Shown: piece after piece, positions 8,426 through 17,277 of the stretch | Layout of the letters: each line of letters begins with the position of its first letter | Numbering within the stretch: the stretch's first letter is position 1 | From: Betaproteobacteria bacterium | GTDB lineage: Bacteria; Pseudomonadota; Gammaproteobacteria; Burkholderiales; Burkholderiaceae_C | Assembly: GCA_013289985.1 (NCBI GenBank) | Contig: JABCYW010000002.1 | Location: 62,001 to 126,000 of the forward strand | Reading direction: 5' to 3' | Length of the DNA stretch: 64,000 nucleotides | Program-made: the position numbers and the translations under genes | The notes under the pieces: model-generated | Seen by the model: only the letters and a program-made list of their open reading frames with translations | The model's database searches: none | Told to the model about the DNA's origin: nothing

Positions 8426-9066
8426 TTCTGATCAACCTGTTGCCGCACCGCGAAGCGCGGCGCCAGCAACGCAAGAATGCGTTCTTCGCAGGCATCGGCA
8501 TGGCCGTGCTGTTCGGCGCCGCCGTCGTGGGCGGCTGGTGGACCCTCGTCAATGCGCAGATCAACACGCAGGAAGAGCACAACCAGTTCCTTTCCAACGA
8601 GATCAAGCGCCTCGACGCGCAGATCGCCGACGTGGCGACCCTGAAGGCCGAGATCGCGGCCCTGAAGGCGCGCCAGAAGGCGGTGGAAGACCTCCAGGCC
8701 GACCGCAACATGCCGGTCTACCTGCTCAACGAACTGGTCAAGCAGACGCCCGAAGGCGTGTACCTCACCAGCGTGAAGCAAGGCGGCCAGCAGGTGGCGA
8801 TCACCGGCGTGGCGCAGACCAACGAGCGCATCTCCGAATTCCTGCGCAACACCGCCTACAGCTCGCCCTGGCTCGAGAAGCCGGTACTGGTCGAGATCAA
8901 GGCGCAGACGCTGGTCGTCGCGGGCAGCAAGGATCAGCGCCGGATGTTCGCATTCGTGATGGGCGTGACGCTCAAGCGTCCGCCCGTTCCAGGATCCGCC
9001 GCCAGCGCGGCCTCCGGCGCAGCCGCCGCGGCACCGGTTCCGGCCGCTTCTACGGCGACGAGGTAA
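8422..9066 (+). CDS. pilN: Type IV pilus inner-membrane assembly protein PilN
   Basis: Bitopic inner-membrane protein of 214 residues forming the alignment subcomplex with PilO. The family hallmark ILINLLPHRE is at the very N-terminus (residues 2-11) and is the site that inserts into PilM. It is followed by one membrane helix (about 23-43), a predicted coiled coil (about 48-95, many Glu/Lys/Ala heptads) and a ferredoxin-like periplasmic core. The tail is Ala/Pro-rich. GTG 8422 is chosen over an upstream ATG because it overlaps the pilM stop and places the PilM-binding motif at the terminus. The motif is intact although pilM itself is interrupted. Confidence 0.95.
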   Translation: MILINLLPHREARRQQRKNAFFAGIGMAVLFGAAVVGGWWTLVNAQINTQEEHNQFLSNEIKRLDAQIADVATLKAEIAALKARQKAVEDLQADRNMPVYLLNELVKQTPEGVYLTSVKQGGQQVAITGVAQTNERISEFLRNTAYSSPWLEKPVLVEIKAQTLVVAGSKDQRRMFAFVMGVTLKRPPVPGSAASAASGAAAAAPVPAASTATR

Positions 9067-9068
9067 GC

Positions 9069-9752
9069 ATGGCTACTCAAGCAAAAGACCGAGGCGCGGA
9101 CATCCTCGCCGCCCTGCGCGGCGGGGTCGGCCAGTTCAACGACCTGAACCTCCAGCAGCCCGGCCAGTGGCCGTTCCTGCCGCGCTTCACGGCCTGGGCG
9201 ATCGTGGCCGTCGTGGTGGTCATCATCGGATGGTTCGTGGCCCTCAGCGACCAGTCCAACGACCTGCAGGCGGCGCGCGACAAGGAGCCGGCACTCAAGA
9301 GCGAGTACCGCACCAAGCTCGGCCAGGCGATCAACCTCGACGCGCTGAAGAAGCAGAAGGAAGACGTCCAGACCTACGTGACGCAGCTGGAGAAACAGCT
9401 GCCGGGCAAGGCCGAGATGGACGCGCTGCTCACCGACATCAACCAGGCCGGCGTCGGCCGGGGCCTGGTGATGGAGCAGTTCGTCCCGGGCCAGACCGAG
9501 ACCAAGGAATACTACGCCGAGCTGCCGATCGCCATCCGGGTGACGGGACGCTTCCATGACATCGGCGCCTTCGCGGCCGACATCGCGGCGCTGTCGCGCA
9601 TCGTCACGTTGCACAACCTCTCGATCACGCCGGACACGAAGTCGACCGGCGGCGGACTGTCCATGGAGGCGTTGGCGCGCACCTATCGCTACCTGGATCC
9701 GGCCGAGGTCATCCAGGCTCGCGCGGCCAGCGGCCCCGGAGGCAAGAAATGA
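9069..9752 (+). CDS. pilO: Type IV pilus inner-membrane assembly protein PilO
   Basis: 227-residue bitopic inner-membrane partner of PilN. A cytoplasmic segment with the DLNLQQPGQWP motif (about residues 25-35, conserved in beta/gammaproteobacterial PilO) precedes one membrane helix (about 38-60). A coiled coil follows (about 62-118, including QTYVTQLEKQLPGKAEMDALL), then the globular PilO domain with FHDIGAFAADIAALSRIVTLHN. It starts two bases after the pilN stop and overlaps pilP by four bases, so it lies in the same operon. PilO also binds PilP, linking the platform to the secretin. Confidence 0.95.
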   Translation: MATQAKDRGADILAALRGGVGQFNDLNLQQPGQWPFLPRFTAWAIVAVVVVIIGWFVALSDQSNDLQAARDKEPALKSEYRTKLGQAINLDALKKQKEDVQTYVTQLEKQLPGKAEMDALLTDINQAGVGRGLVMEQFVPGQTETKEYYAELPIAIRVTGRFHDIGAFAADIAALSRIVTLHNLSITPDTKSTGGGLSMEALARTYRYLDPAEVIQARAASGPGGKK

Positions 9753-10282
9753 AGCGAATCCTCTGCATCTCGGCTGGCGCGCTGATGCTGTCCGCGCTCG
9801 GCGCATGCACCGCCGACAACGATGAACTCATCTCCTGGATGGAGCAGCAGCACAAGGAGGTCAAGCCCAATGTGCCGCCGATCTATCCGCCCAAGAAGTT
9901 CGACCCGCAGGCCTACCTGGGCGTGACCGGCGTCGAGCCCTTCGGCACCCAGAAACTGATTCCGGTGGGCGGCCCGTCCAACGGCAAGTCGAGCGCGCTG
10001 CTCGCCGCGGCGAAGGCCCATGCCGCGCAGGAGCTCGAGTCCTATCCGCTGGACAGCATGGCCATGGTCGGCTCGCTGCAGCAAGGCGGCAAGACGCATG
10101 GGCTGCTGATGGTGGAAAGCCGTCTCCACGACGTGAAGGTGGGCGACTGGCTGGGCCAGAACTACGGCCAGATCACCTCGATCACGGACTCACAGATTGC
10201 CTTGCGGGAAACCGTGCAGGACCCCACGGGTGAATGGATAGAGCGCACCAGCACCCTCCAGATTCAGGAGAAGGCGCGATGA
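9749..10282 (+). CDS. pilP: Type IV pilus assembly lipoprotein PilP
   Basis: 177-residue lipoprotein with lipobox LGAC, lipidated Cys at residue 20. The mature protein has the flexible N-terminal segment that binds PilNO, a Pro-rich linker with a FDPQAYLG-like motif, and the beta-sandwich domain with the LDSMAMVGSL, VGDWLGQNYG and TLQIQEK motifs near the C-terminus that contacts the PilQ N0 domain. ATG 9749 overlaps the pilO stop (ATGA), and its own stop overlaps the pilQ start (ATGA). Length and motifs are normal for the family. Confidence 0.95.
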   Translation: MKRILCISAGALMLSALGACTADNDELISWMEQQHKEVKPNVPPIYPPKKFDPQAYLGVTGVEPFGTQKLIPVGGPSNGKSSALLAAAKAHAAQELESYPLDSMAMVGSLQQGGKTHGLLMVESRLHDVKVGDWLGQNYGQITSITDSQIALRETVQDPTGEWIERTSTLQIQEKAR

Positions 10283-12450
10283 ACAGCAGTCAGGAGAATC
10301 GGAATATGCGGAGTTGGACCGCGGGAGCAGCGCTCGTTCTGGCGTTGGGGGTGGGTTTGCCGACGGTGTCGTGGGCCGAACCCAAGATCAGCTCGGTCAC
10401 GGGCTCGCAGCAGGGCGGCACGGACGTCGTCCGGGTCGAGCTCAGCGAAGCGTTGACGGCGGTGCCCGCGGGCTTCGCGGTGCAGTCGCCGCCGCGCGTG
10501 GCGATCGACCTGCCGGGCGTCACCAATGCCTCCGGCAAGTCGTCCATCGAACTGAACCAGGGCAACGTCCGCTCGGTCAGCGTGGCCAGCTCCGGCGACC
10601 GTACGCGCCTTGTGCTGAACCTGAAGGTGGCGTCGAACTATCACGCCGAGATCCAGGGCAAGACGCTGCTGATCTCGCTGGACAACGGCGCCTCCGTGCC
10701 GGCCGCGGCCGCGCCCGCCCAGGCCGCCGACGCCCACTTCGCCAGCAGCCAGAATGCCGACGTCCTCGACCTGCGCGACATCGACTTCCGCCGCGGCACC
10801 GACGGCGCCGGCCGCATCGTCGTCAACCTGGCCAGCACGCAGGTCGGCGTCGACCTGAAGCAGCAGGGCAAGGACCTGGTCGTCGACTTCCTGCGTTCGA
10901 ATGCCCCGGCTCGCCTGCGCCGCCGCCTGGACGTCAGCGACTTCGGCACGCCGGTGCAGGCCATCACCACCACCCAGGCAGGCGATCACGTGCACATGGT
11001 CGTCACGCCGACGGGTGCGTGGGAGCACAGCGCCTACCAGACCGACAACCAGTTCGTGCTCGAGGTGCGCCCGGCCAAGGCCGACCCGAACAAGCTCGTT
11101 CCGGGCCAGGGCTATACCGGCCAGCGCCTGTCCCTGAATTTCCAGAGCATCGAGATCCGCGCGCTGTTGCAGATCATCGCCGACTTCAGCGACTTCAACG
11201 TCGTCACCAGCGATACCGTCACCGGTACCGTCACGCTGCGCCTGAAGGACGTGCCCTGGGATCAGGCCCTCGACATCATCCTGCAGAGCAAGGGCCTCGA
11301 CAAACGCCGCTCGGGCAACGTGCTGCTGATCGCACCGAAGGACGAACTGGCCGCCAAGGAGCAGGTCGACCTCGAGGCGAAGAGGAAGATCGCCGACCTG
11401 GAGCCGATGCACATGCAGGCGTTCCAGCTGAACTACACGAAGGCTGCCGACGTCGCCAACGGCCTGACCGGCGGCGCGACCTCGGCCGGCGGTGCGACCT
11501 CGGCCGGCGGCTCGAGCGGCGGTACGCGCCTGTTGTCGACCCGTGGCTCGGTGGTTGCGGAAACACGCACCAACCAGTTGTTCGTCACCGACATCCCGTC
11601 CAAGCTCGAAGAAGTCCAGGCGCTGATCGCCCGCATCGACATCGCGTCGCGCCAGGTGATGATCGAGGCCCGCATCGTCGAGGCCAGCGACAATTTCGGC
11701 CGTGCCCTTGGCGTCAAGCTGGGATCGTCGTCGTCGAACGCATTCCACCTCGGCGGCAGCCAGTACGCGTCGGTCGGCGGCAACTACGAAGCCATCGGCT
11801 ACCAGACCGGCCAGGTAGCGGGTACCGTGCCCTACACCGACACGCAGTTCGTGAACTTCCCCGCGCAGGCGGGCCTCGTGTCCAGCACCGCCAACGCCGC
11901 GACGATCGCCCTGTCGCTGTTCAGCGCCAGCGCCAGCCGGTTCCTGAACCTCGAACTGTCCGCGCTGGAAGAAGACGGCTCGGGCCGCATCATCTCCAGC
12001 CCGCGCGTCATCACGGCCGACCAGGTGCAGGCCGTCGTCGAGGCCGGCGAGGAACTGCCCTACCAGCAGGCCACCTCCAGCGGCGCGACCTCCGTGACAT
12101 TCCAGAAGGCCCAGATCCGACTGCAGGTCACGCCGCAGATCACGCCGGAAGGCAACGTGATCCTGGACGTGGACGTCAACAAGGACAGCGTCGGCCGCAG
12201 CACCAGCGCCGGCTACGCCATCGACACCAAGCACGTGAAGACCACGGCCCTGGTGGAGAATGGCGGCACCGTCGTGCTGGGCGGGCTGTTCCAGCAGAAT
12301 GAGAACAACGTGACAGACAAGATCCCGTTCCTGGGCGACATCCCGTTCCTGGGCAACCTGTTCAAGAGCACGTCCAAGGTGATGACGCGCACCGAACTGC
12401 TGATCTTCATCACGCCGCGGGTCATCTCGGACCGCTCGGTCGCGCATTGA
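10279..12450 (+). CDS. pilQ: Type IV pilus secretin PilQ
   Basis: Outer-membrane secretin of 723 residues through which the pilus exits. A Sec signal peptide ends near VSWA-EP (about residue 34). Two AMIN (peptidoglycan-binding) domains follow (about 40-135 and 165-265). Next come the STN/N0 region (about 280-335, LSLNFQSIEIRALLQII), an N1 domain (about 385-470), and the secretin core with VEAGEELPYQ and the C-terminal signature VVLGGLFQQNE to KIPFLGDIPFLGNLFK. A Gly/Ser-rich insert with two near-identical 18-bp repeats (11470-11505) lies inside the N1 domain. ATG 10279 overlaps the pilP stop. Confidence 0.96.
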   Translation: MNSSQENRNMRSWTAGAALVLALGVGLPTVSWAEPKISSVTGSQQGGTDVVRVELSEALTAVPAGFAVQSPPRVAIDLPGVTNASGKSSIELNQGNVRSVSVASSGDRTRLVLNLKVASNYHAEIQGKTLLISLDNGASVPAAAAPAQAADAHFASSQNADVLDLRDIDFRRGTDGAGRIVVNLASTQVGVDLKQQGKDLVVDFLRSNAPARLRRRLDVSDFGTPVQAITTTQAGDHVHMVVTPTGAWEHSAYQTDNQFVLEVRPAKADPNKLVPGQGYTGQRLSLNFQSIEIRALLQIIADFSDFNVVTSDTVTGTVTLRLKDVPWDQALDIILQSKGLDKRRSGNVLLIAPKDELAAKEQVDLEAKRKIADLEPMHMQAFQLNYTKAADVANGLTGGATSAGGATSAGGSSGGTRLLSTRGSVVAETRTNQLFVTDIPSKLEEVQALIARIDIASRQVMIEARIVEASDNFGRALGVKLGSSSSNAFHLGGSQYASVGGNYEAIGYQTGQVAGTVPYTDTQFVNFPAQAGLVSSTANAATIALSLFSASASRFLNLELSALEEDGSGRIISSPRVITADQVQAVVEAGEELPYQQATSSGATSVTFQKAQIRLQVTPQITPEGNVILDVDVNKDSVGRSTSAGYAIDTKHVKTTALVENGGTVVLGGLFQQNENNVTDKIPFLGDIPFLGNLFKSTSKVMTRTELLIFITPRVISDRSVAH
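11470..11505 (+). repeat. Two-unit 18-bp tandem repeat inside pilQ
   Basis: Units 11470-11487 and 11488-11505 differ at a single position and both encode Gly-Gly-Ala-Thr-Ser-Ala, followed by a degenerate Gly/Ser-rich third stretch. The repeat is in frame and sits in the loop of the N1 domain of the secretin, where length variation would be tolerated. Confidence 0.85.
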
Positions 12451-12484
12451 GGCTTTGAACATGAATTTTCAGGGAAATCAACAA

Positions 12485-14164
12485 ATGAAGGCGATCGTCG
12501 CGGCGGTGGCAGTGGGTGCGGTCCTGGCCGGTTGCAGCGCGGGCGGTGAACCCCAGAAGACGACAACGACGACCGGCACTGCGAAGGCTGCCGATCTGGT
12601 CGTCACGGTCGACAAGGCGTCCATCGCGGATGCCGGCAGCGACTCGGCGACAGTCACCGTCACGGCCGTCGATTCGTCGCGCAACATCGTCGCCGGTGCC
12701 CCGGTCACGATCGTTCCCGACCGCAACGGTGTGGTCACGGTCAGTGGCACCACCACGGCCACCGGCACGGGACAGATCACGGGCGTGATCGGGATTGGCG
12801 CCGACAAGTCCAACCGCACGATCGACGTCGTCGTCACGTCCGGCAGCATCACCAAGACCGTGCAGATCGCCGTCACCGGCGCCCAGCTCCAGGCCACGCC
12901 CAGTTCCGCGGCCCCGGGGGCCACGGCCACGGTGCAGTACGTGGTGACCGACAAGACCGGTGCGGCCATCACCGACGCGCCAATCTCCGTGGCGCTCAAC
13001 GGCGGTACCACCACCAGTGGCACGACCGATGCCAACGGCGCGTACACCTATTCCTACACCGCGCCGTCGAGCCCGACCGCGAGCATCAGCGCCACGGCAG
13101 CGGGCGTGACGGCAACTACCACGGTCACCATCGCCACGACCAACACCAGCCCGGCGAGCGGCACGGTGACGTCGGCGTCACTGGCTGCCAACCCGGCGAC
13201 CGTCAACGTGAACACGGCGAGTTCCACCACGAACCAGGTCGCGGTGCGCGGCCTGTTCCTGGGCGCGGGCAACGCACCGATCTCGAACGTGCGCGTGCGC
13301 TTCGACCTGAACGGAGACCCCAACCTCATCGGCGGCACGCTCACCTCTGGCACCAACCCTGTCTACACCGACGGCAACGGCGTGGCGCTGACCAGCTACG
13401 TTCCCGGCACCCGGGGTAGCGGCAACCAGCAACTGACCATCCGCGCCTGTTGGAGCGAGGTCGACTTCGCCGCGGGCACCTGCCCCAACGCGGCGACGGC
13501 CAACATCACGGTCGCCCAGAGCGGCGTCAGCATCTCGATCTTCCACAGCAACGCGGTCGTCGCCGACGCCACCAAGCTCACCTACACGCAGCCCTTCACG
13601 GTGCAGGTGGTGGACGCCGTCGGGCAGCCGATCCAGGGCGTGCTGGTCACCGGATCGGTCGACCTGCCGCGTTACTACCGTGGCTACTGGGTCGGCCCGG
13701 CCCCCTGGTCCCAGGTCGTCTTGAACGTCTGCGACAACGAAGACATCAATCGCAACGGAGTGCTGGAAACCTACTCCAGTGGCGTCACGGAAGACCAGAA
13801 CAATTCGGGCAAGCTGGAGCCGTACGCCGCCGACGTCGCGATCACGTCCCTGTCGACGGGTTCGAACACCACTGACGCATTCGGCCTGGCGTACTTCAAC
13901 ATGCAGTACGGCCAGAACGTCGCGGGCTGGGACGACTACACGTTGACCTTCAGCGCGCTGGTGTCGGGCACGGAAGGCAAGGCCAGCACGACCGGGACAC
14001 TGGGCGTGCTCGCATCCGCCATCACCTCCGCGACCACGCCCCCGTTCTACCTCAGCCCGTACAACCTGAACCCGGCCAGCGCGAATCCCGCGGCGGTGGG
14101 CACGGCGACCGTCACCGACCCGTCGACCGGCAAGTCAGGCGTGTTGTGCAAGGCCCAGCCCTGA
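12485..14164 (+). CDS. Ig-like-domain surface lipoprotein, uncharacterised, between pilQ and aroK
   Basis: Predicted lipoprotein of 559 residues. ATG 12485 is preferred over ATG 12461 because AGGGA lies nine bases upstream and the protein then begins directly with a signal sequence ending in lipobox VLAGC (Cys17). The mature part is Thr/Ser/Val/Ala-rich and shows at least three Ig-like (Big-1/invasin-type) modules, visible as repeated ADLVVTVDKASIADAGSDSA / ATVQYVVTDKTGAAI / NQVAVRGLFLGAGNAPI patterns ending in T-x-A-x-G-x-x-T-Y-type strands. Near residues 416-446 two acidic loops, DINRNGVLE and DQNNSGKLE, resemble EF-hand/dockerin calcium loops. It follows pilQ closely and overlaps aroK by 19 bases, so it may be expressed with the pilus operon. 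Homologues with a known function are not recognised; adhesin or pilus-accessory roles are inference. Confidence 0.7.
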   Translation: MKAIVAAVAVGAVLAGCSAGGEPQKTTTTTGTAKAADLVVTVDKASIADAGSDSATVTVTAVDSSRNIVAGAPVTIVPDRNGVVTVSGTTTATGTGQITGVIGIGADKSNRTIDVVVTSGSITKTVQIAVTGAQLQATPSSAAPGATATVQYVVTDKTGAAITDAPISVALNGGTTTSGTTDANGAYTYSYTAPSSPTASISATAAGVTATTTVTIATTNTSPASGTVTSASLAANPATVNVNTASSTTNQVAVRGLFLGAGNAPISNVRVRFDLNGDPNLIGGTLTSGTNPVYTDGNGVALTSYVPGTRGSGNQQLTIRACWSEVDFAAGTCPNAATANITVAQSGVSISIFHSNAVVADATKLTYTQPFTVQVVDAVGQPIQGVLVTGSVDLPRYYRGYWVGPAPWSQVVLNVCDNEDINRNGVLETYSSGVTEDQNNSGKLEPYAADVAITSLSTGSNTTDAFGLAYFNMQYGQNVAGWDDYTLTFSALVSGTEGKASTTGTLGVLASAITSATTPPFYLSPYNLNPASANPAAVGTATVTDPSTGKSGVLCKAQP

Positions 14165-14718
14165 CGGAGCACGGAGGCACAGTTCCGGCGATCTCTCTCA
14201 TCGGAATGCCCGGTTGTGGAAAATCCACGATCGGGCGACAACTGGCGCGCTCGCGCCAGTTGCCGTTTCTGGATTCCGATCACGAGATCGAGCGCTTCCT
14301 GGGCTGTTCCATCCGTGAGTTCTTCGATCGCGAAGGCGAGCCCGCCTTCCGCGATGTCGAGGAGCGCGTGATCCGCGAGACGCTCGTGGCGCCCCAGTTG
14401 CGCGTCGTCGCCACCGGCGGCGGCAGCGTGCTGCGCCCGGCCAATCGCGAAGTGATGAAGGCCAACGCCACGGTGGTGTACCTGCACACCCTGCCGGAGG
14501 ATCTTGCGCGCCGCCTGAGCCGCGATACGCAGCGTCCCCTGCTGCAGGTGGCCGACCCGCGCCAGCGCCTGCGCGACCTGTATGCGGTGCGCGATCCGAT
14601 CTACCGCGAAGTGGCCGACATCGTCGTCGACACCGCGCACAAGTCGGCCACGATGCTGGTCAATCTCATATCCATGCAGCTCGACATGGGCACCGGGGCG
14701 CGGCAGGACGCAAAATAG
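14146..14718 (+). CDS. aroK: Shikimate kinase
   Basis: Cytoplasmic enzyme of the shikimate pathway that phosphorylates shikimate at O3 with ATP; 190 residues. P-loop GMPGCGKST spans residues 20-28, the shikimate-binding DSD motif residues 43-45, and GGGS of Walker-B-like region about residues 89-92; the adenine loop RPLLQ follows near 129. The only plausible upstream start is GTG 14146, which lies inside the end of the preceding lipoprotein gene; a non-standard CTG a few codons later cannot be excluded. Gene order pilQ-aroK-aroB is a long-conserved proteobacterial arrangement, here with the lipoprotein gene inserted. Confidence 0.93.
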   Translation: MQGPALTEHGGTVPAISLIGMPGCGKSTIGRQLARSRQLPFLDSDHEIERFLGCSIREFFDREGEPAFRDVEERVIRETLVAPQLRVVATGGGSVLRPANREVMKANATVVYLHTLPEDLARRLSRDTQRPLLQVADPRQRLRDLYAVRDPIYREVADIVVDTAHKSATMLVNLISMQLDMGTGARQDAK

Positions 14719-14724
14719 GGGTCG

Positions 14725-15849
14725 ATGCAGACCTCTCCCGAACTTCTCCAGCCGGCCGCCGCGCGGGTCCAGATCGCGCTCGGCGACCGCAGCTACCCCA
14801 TCCTGATCGGCGGCGACCTGCTGCGCGACGCTCGGACCTGGGCGCCGCAGGCCGACCGCAAGGCCTTCGCGCTGATCGTCACCAACACGACGGTGGACGC
14901 GCTCTACGCGGCCCCGCTCGCCGCGGCGCTGGCGCCGCACTTCGCCCGCGTGCGCACGCTGACGCTGCCCGACGGCGAGGTCTACAAGGATCTCGCCCAC
15001 CTGAACCTGATCTTCGACGAGTTGCTGGGCCAGGAGGCCGATCGGCGAACGGTGCTGTTCGCGCTGGGAGGCGGCGTCGTCGGCGACATGACCGGCTTCG
15101 CCGCGGCGTGCTACATGCGGGGCGTGCCCTTCGTGCAGGTGCCCACCACGCTGCTGGCCCAGGTCGACTCGTCGGTGGGCGGCAAGACGGCGGTCAACCA
15201 CCCGCTGGGCAAGAACATGATCGGCGCGTTCTACCAGCCGCAGCAGGTGGTGTGCGACCTCGACGTGCTCGACACGCTGCCCGACCGCGAGATGTCCGCC
15301 GGCCTGGCCGAGGTGATCAAGTACGGCGCGAGCATCGACGTCGAATTCCTGGGCTGGCTCGAGCGCCACATCGACGCCTTGCGCGCGCGCGACCGCGACG
15401 CGCTCACGCACGCGGTGCGCCGCTGCTGCGAGATCAAGGCATCCATCGTCGGCGCCGACGAGAAGGAGGCCGGGCTGCGTGCCATCCTCAACCTCGGCCA
15501 CACCTTCGGCCACGCCATCGAGGCGGGCATGGGCTATGGCGCCTGGCTGCACGGCGAGGGCGTCGGCTGCGGCATGGTGATGGCCGCCGAGCTGTCGGCG
15601 CGCCTGGGCCTGGTGAGCACCGCGTTCGCGCGGCGCATCGAGGCGCTGGTCGCGCGCGCCGGCCTGCCCGTGCGCGGACCGGCCGACCTGCCGCCGGCCC
15701 GCTACCTGGAGCTGATGCGCGTCGACAAGAAGGCGCAGGGCGGCGACATCCGCTTCGTGCTGCTCGATGGCGAGAGCCACGCCGTCGTGCGTACCGCGCC
15801 GGAGGACGTCGTCGTCGACGTCATCACCACGCTTACCGCGGCCGCCTGA
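14725..15849 (+). CDS. aroB: 3-dehydroquinate synthase
   Basis: Converts DAHP to 3-dehydroquinate, second step of aromatic amino-acid synthesis; 374 residues, NAD- and metal-dependent. The NAD-binding [13 protein letters not shown] motif is near residues 115-127, the [12 protein letters not shown] substrate loop near 150-161. The metal ligands are in GLAEVIKYG (about 192-200), [10 protein letters not shown] (about 257-266) and HGEGV (about 275-279). It begins six bases after the aroK stop, so both are co-transcribed, and dgt follows after 14 bases. Confidence 0.96.
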   Translation: MQTSPELLQPAAARVQIALGDRSYPILIGGDLLRDARTWAPQADRKAFALIVTNTTVDALYAAPLAAALAPHFARVRTLTLPDGEVYKDLAHLNLIFDELLGQEADRRTVLFALGGGVVGDMTGFAAACYMRGVPFVQVPTTLLAQVDSSVGGKTAVNHPLGKNMIGAFYQPQQVVCDLDVLDTLPDREMSAGLAEVIKYGASIDVEFLGWLERHIDALRARDRDALTHAVRRCCEIKASIVGADEKEAGLRAILNLGHTFGHAIEAGMGYGAWLHGEGVGCGMVMAAELSARLGLVSTAFARRIEALVARAGLPVRGPADLPPARYLELMRVDKKAQGGDIRFVLLDGESHAVVRTAPEDVVVDVITTLTAAA

Positions 15850-15863
15850 GGCCCGCGTTCGAC

Positions 15864-17054
15864 GTGATCGCCAGCCCGCCCGTCGAACGGCCGCCCTATG
15901 CGAGCGATCCCGCGATGTCGCGCGGACGCCGGCGCCCCGAAGCCGCGGCGCCCACGCGCACCGAGTTCCAGCGCGATCGCGACCGCATCGTCCACAGCAC
16001 CGCGTTCCGCCGGCTCGTCTACAAGACCCAGGTCTTCCTCAACCACGAGGGCGACCTGTTCCGCACCCGCCTCACGCACTCGCTCGAGGTGGCCCAGCTC
16101 GGACGCTCCGTGGCGCGCACGATGGGCCTGGAGGAAGACCTGGTGGAGGCCATCGCGCTCGCCCACGATCTCGGGCACACGCCGTTCGGGCATGCCGGGC
16201 AGGACGCGCTCGACGACTGCATGCGCGATCACGGCGGCTTCGAGCACAACCTGCAGAGCCTGCGCGTGGTCGACGAACTCGAGCTGCGCTACCCCGAGTT
16301 CGACGGCCTGAACCTGACGCTGGAGACACGCGAGGGCATCCTCAAGCGCGTGACGCTGGCCCAGGCCCGCGTGCTGGAGGAGCTCGAGCCGGGCGGCGTG
16401 GGCCATCGCTTCGTGGCCGGACTGCAGCCGGGCCTCGAGGCCCAACTCACCAACCTGGCCGACGAGATCGCCTACAACACGCACGACGTCGACGACGGCA
16501 TCCGCTCCGGGCTGCTCGATCACGCCCAGCTGGACGACGTTCCGCTCTACGCGCGCCTGCGCGACGAGGCGCTGGACGCGCACCCGCGCCTGCGCACGCT
16601 GCCCGCGCGCCGGCTCGTGCACGAGACGCTGCGGCGCATGCTGTCGCAGATGATCTACGACCTGATCGCCACCAGCCAGGCCGCCATCGATGCGGCGGCG
16701 CCCGGCAGCCCGCAGGCCGTGCGCGAGCTGCCGCTGCTGATGCGCTTCGGCGCGCAGATGCGCCACGACAGCAGCGAGCTCAAGCGCTTCCTGTTCGCCA
16801 ACCTCTACCGCCATCCCGCGGTGACCGCCACCACCGACCGCGCCCGCGACGTCGTGCGCGCCCTGTTCGCGATCTACCTCGACCGCCCGGCCGAGATGAG
16901 CGACGAGTTCCAGCAGGCGGTCGACCGGCCGCGCGCCGTGGCCGACTACATCGCCGGCATGACCGACCGCTTCGCGCTCAAGGAGCATCAACGCCTCACC
17001 GGCCAGGCGCTGTTCGGCAACTCCTGGGCGTCGTTGGGCCGCACGCCAGGCTGA
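15864..17054 (+). CDS. dgt: Deoxyguanosinetriphosphate triphosphohydrolase-like protein
   Basis: HD-domain hydrolase of 396 residues, cytoplasmic, that removes triphosphate from dGTP or other dNTPs and so affects nucleotide pools. The start GTG 15864 fits the family's usual lead, with PYASDPAMSRGR shortly before the FQRDRDRIVHSTAFRRL motif. HD-type metal residues are in RLTHSLEVAQ (about 72-81), HDLGHTPFGH (about 104-113) and the DEIAYNTHDVDDG segment (about 202-214). It belongs to the Dgt subtype-2 group common in Proteobacteria, whose substrate preference is broader than E. coli Dgt. It ends exactly where a 161-bp palindromic repeat begins. Confidence 0.93.
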   Translation: MIASPPVERPPYASDPAMSRGRRRPEAAAPTRTEFQRDRDRIVHSTAFRRLVYKTQVFLNHEGDLFRTRLTHSLEVAQLGRSVARTMGLEEDLVEAIALAHDLGHTPFGHAGQDALDDCMRDHGGFEHNLQSLRVVDELELRYPEFDGLNLTLETREGILKRVTLAQARVLEELEPGGVGHRFVAGLQPGLEAQLTNLADEIAYNTHDVDDGIRSGLLDHAQLDDVPLYARLRDEALDAHPRLRTLPARRLVHETLRRMLSQMIYDLIATSQAAIDAAAPGSPQAVRELPLLMRFGAQMRHDSSELKRFLFANLYRHPAVTATTDRARDVVRALFAIYLDRPAEMSDEFQQAVDRPRAVADYIAGMTDRFALKEHQRLTGQALFGNSWASLGRTPG

Positions 17055-17214
17055 GAACCTGTGAACGAATCCCACACACCCGCTCGTCCCGCCAAAACGC
17101 GCCCGCTCCGCGTTGCAAATGCTCGCCGTAGCCCGAGCTACGTCTGCGCTTTGCGCCTTGATCGGACACGTTTTGGCGTGCCGCTCGGGCGCGCGGGATC
17201 CATTCACAGGTTCT
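17054..17214. repeat. 161-bp imperfect palindrome (REP-like), upstream copy
   Basis: Begins with AGAACCTGTGAAC and ends with the near-perfect inverted counterpart ATTCACAGGTTCT. Inside, CGCCAAAACG (left arm) is mirrored by CGTTTTGGCG (right arm) and the centre holds CGTAGC-CCGA-GCTACG. A second copy with only four differences lies at 17983-18143, on the other side of a RAYT transposase gene. It starts on the last base of the dgt stop codon and could act as a transcription boundary for the aroKB-dgt operon. Confidence 0.85.
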
Positions 17215-17265
17215 GAGATCCCGCCAATCCGGGTTCCTCACGAGATTCGAACAATAGGGGCCAGC

Positions 17266-17271
17266 TAAACT
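17266..17271 (+). promoter_or_regulatory. Candidate -10 box of the RAYT gene
   Basis: TAAACT lies six bases before the RAYT start codon in the short gap after the left repeat, which would produce a nearly leaderless transcript. Similar short-leader boxes are seen before the ABC exporter and bolA genes in this window. No clear -35 hexamer was found. Confidence 0.25.
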
Positions 17272-17277
17272 GCGGCC

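Noticed and set aside
10264-12462. A 732-codon minus-strand frame across pilQ
   Set aside because: Low-complexity Arg/Gly/Asp/His translation with no recognisable domain; pilQ is unambiguous.
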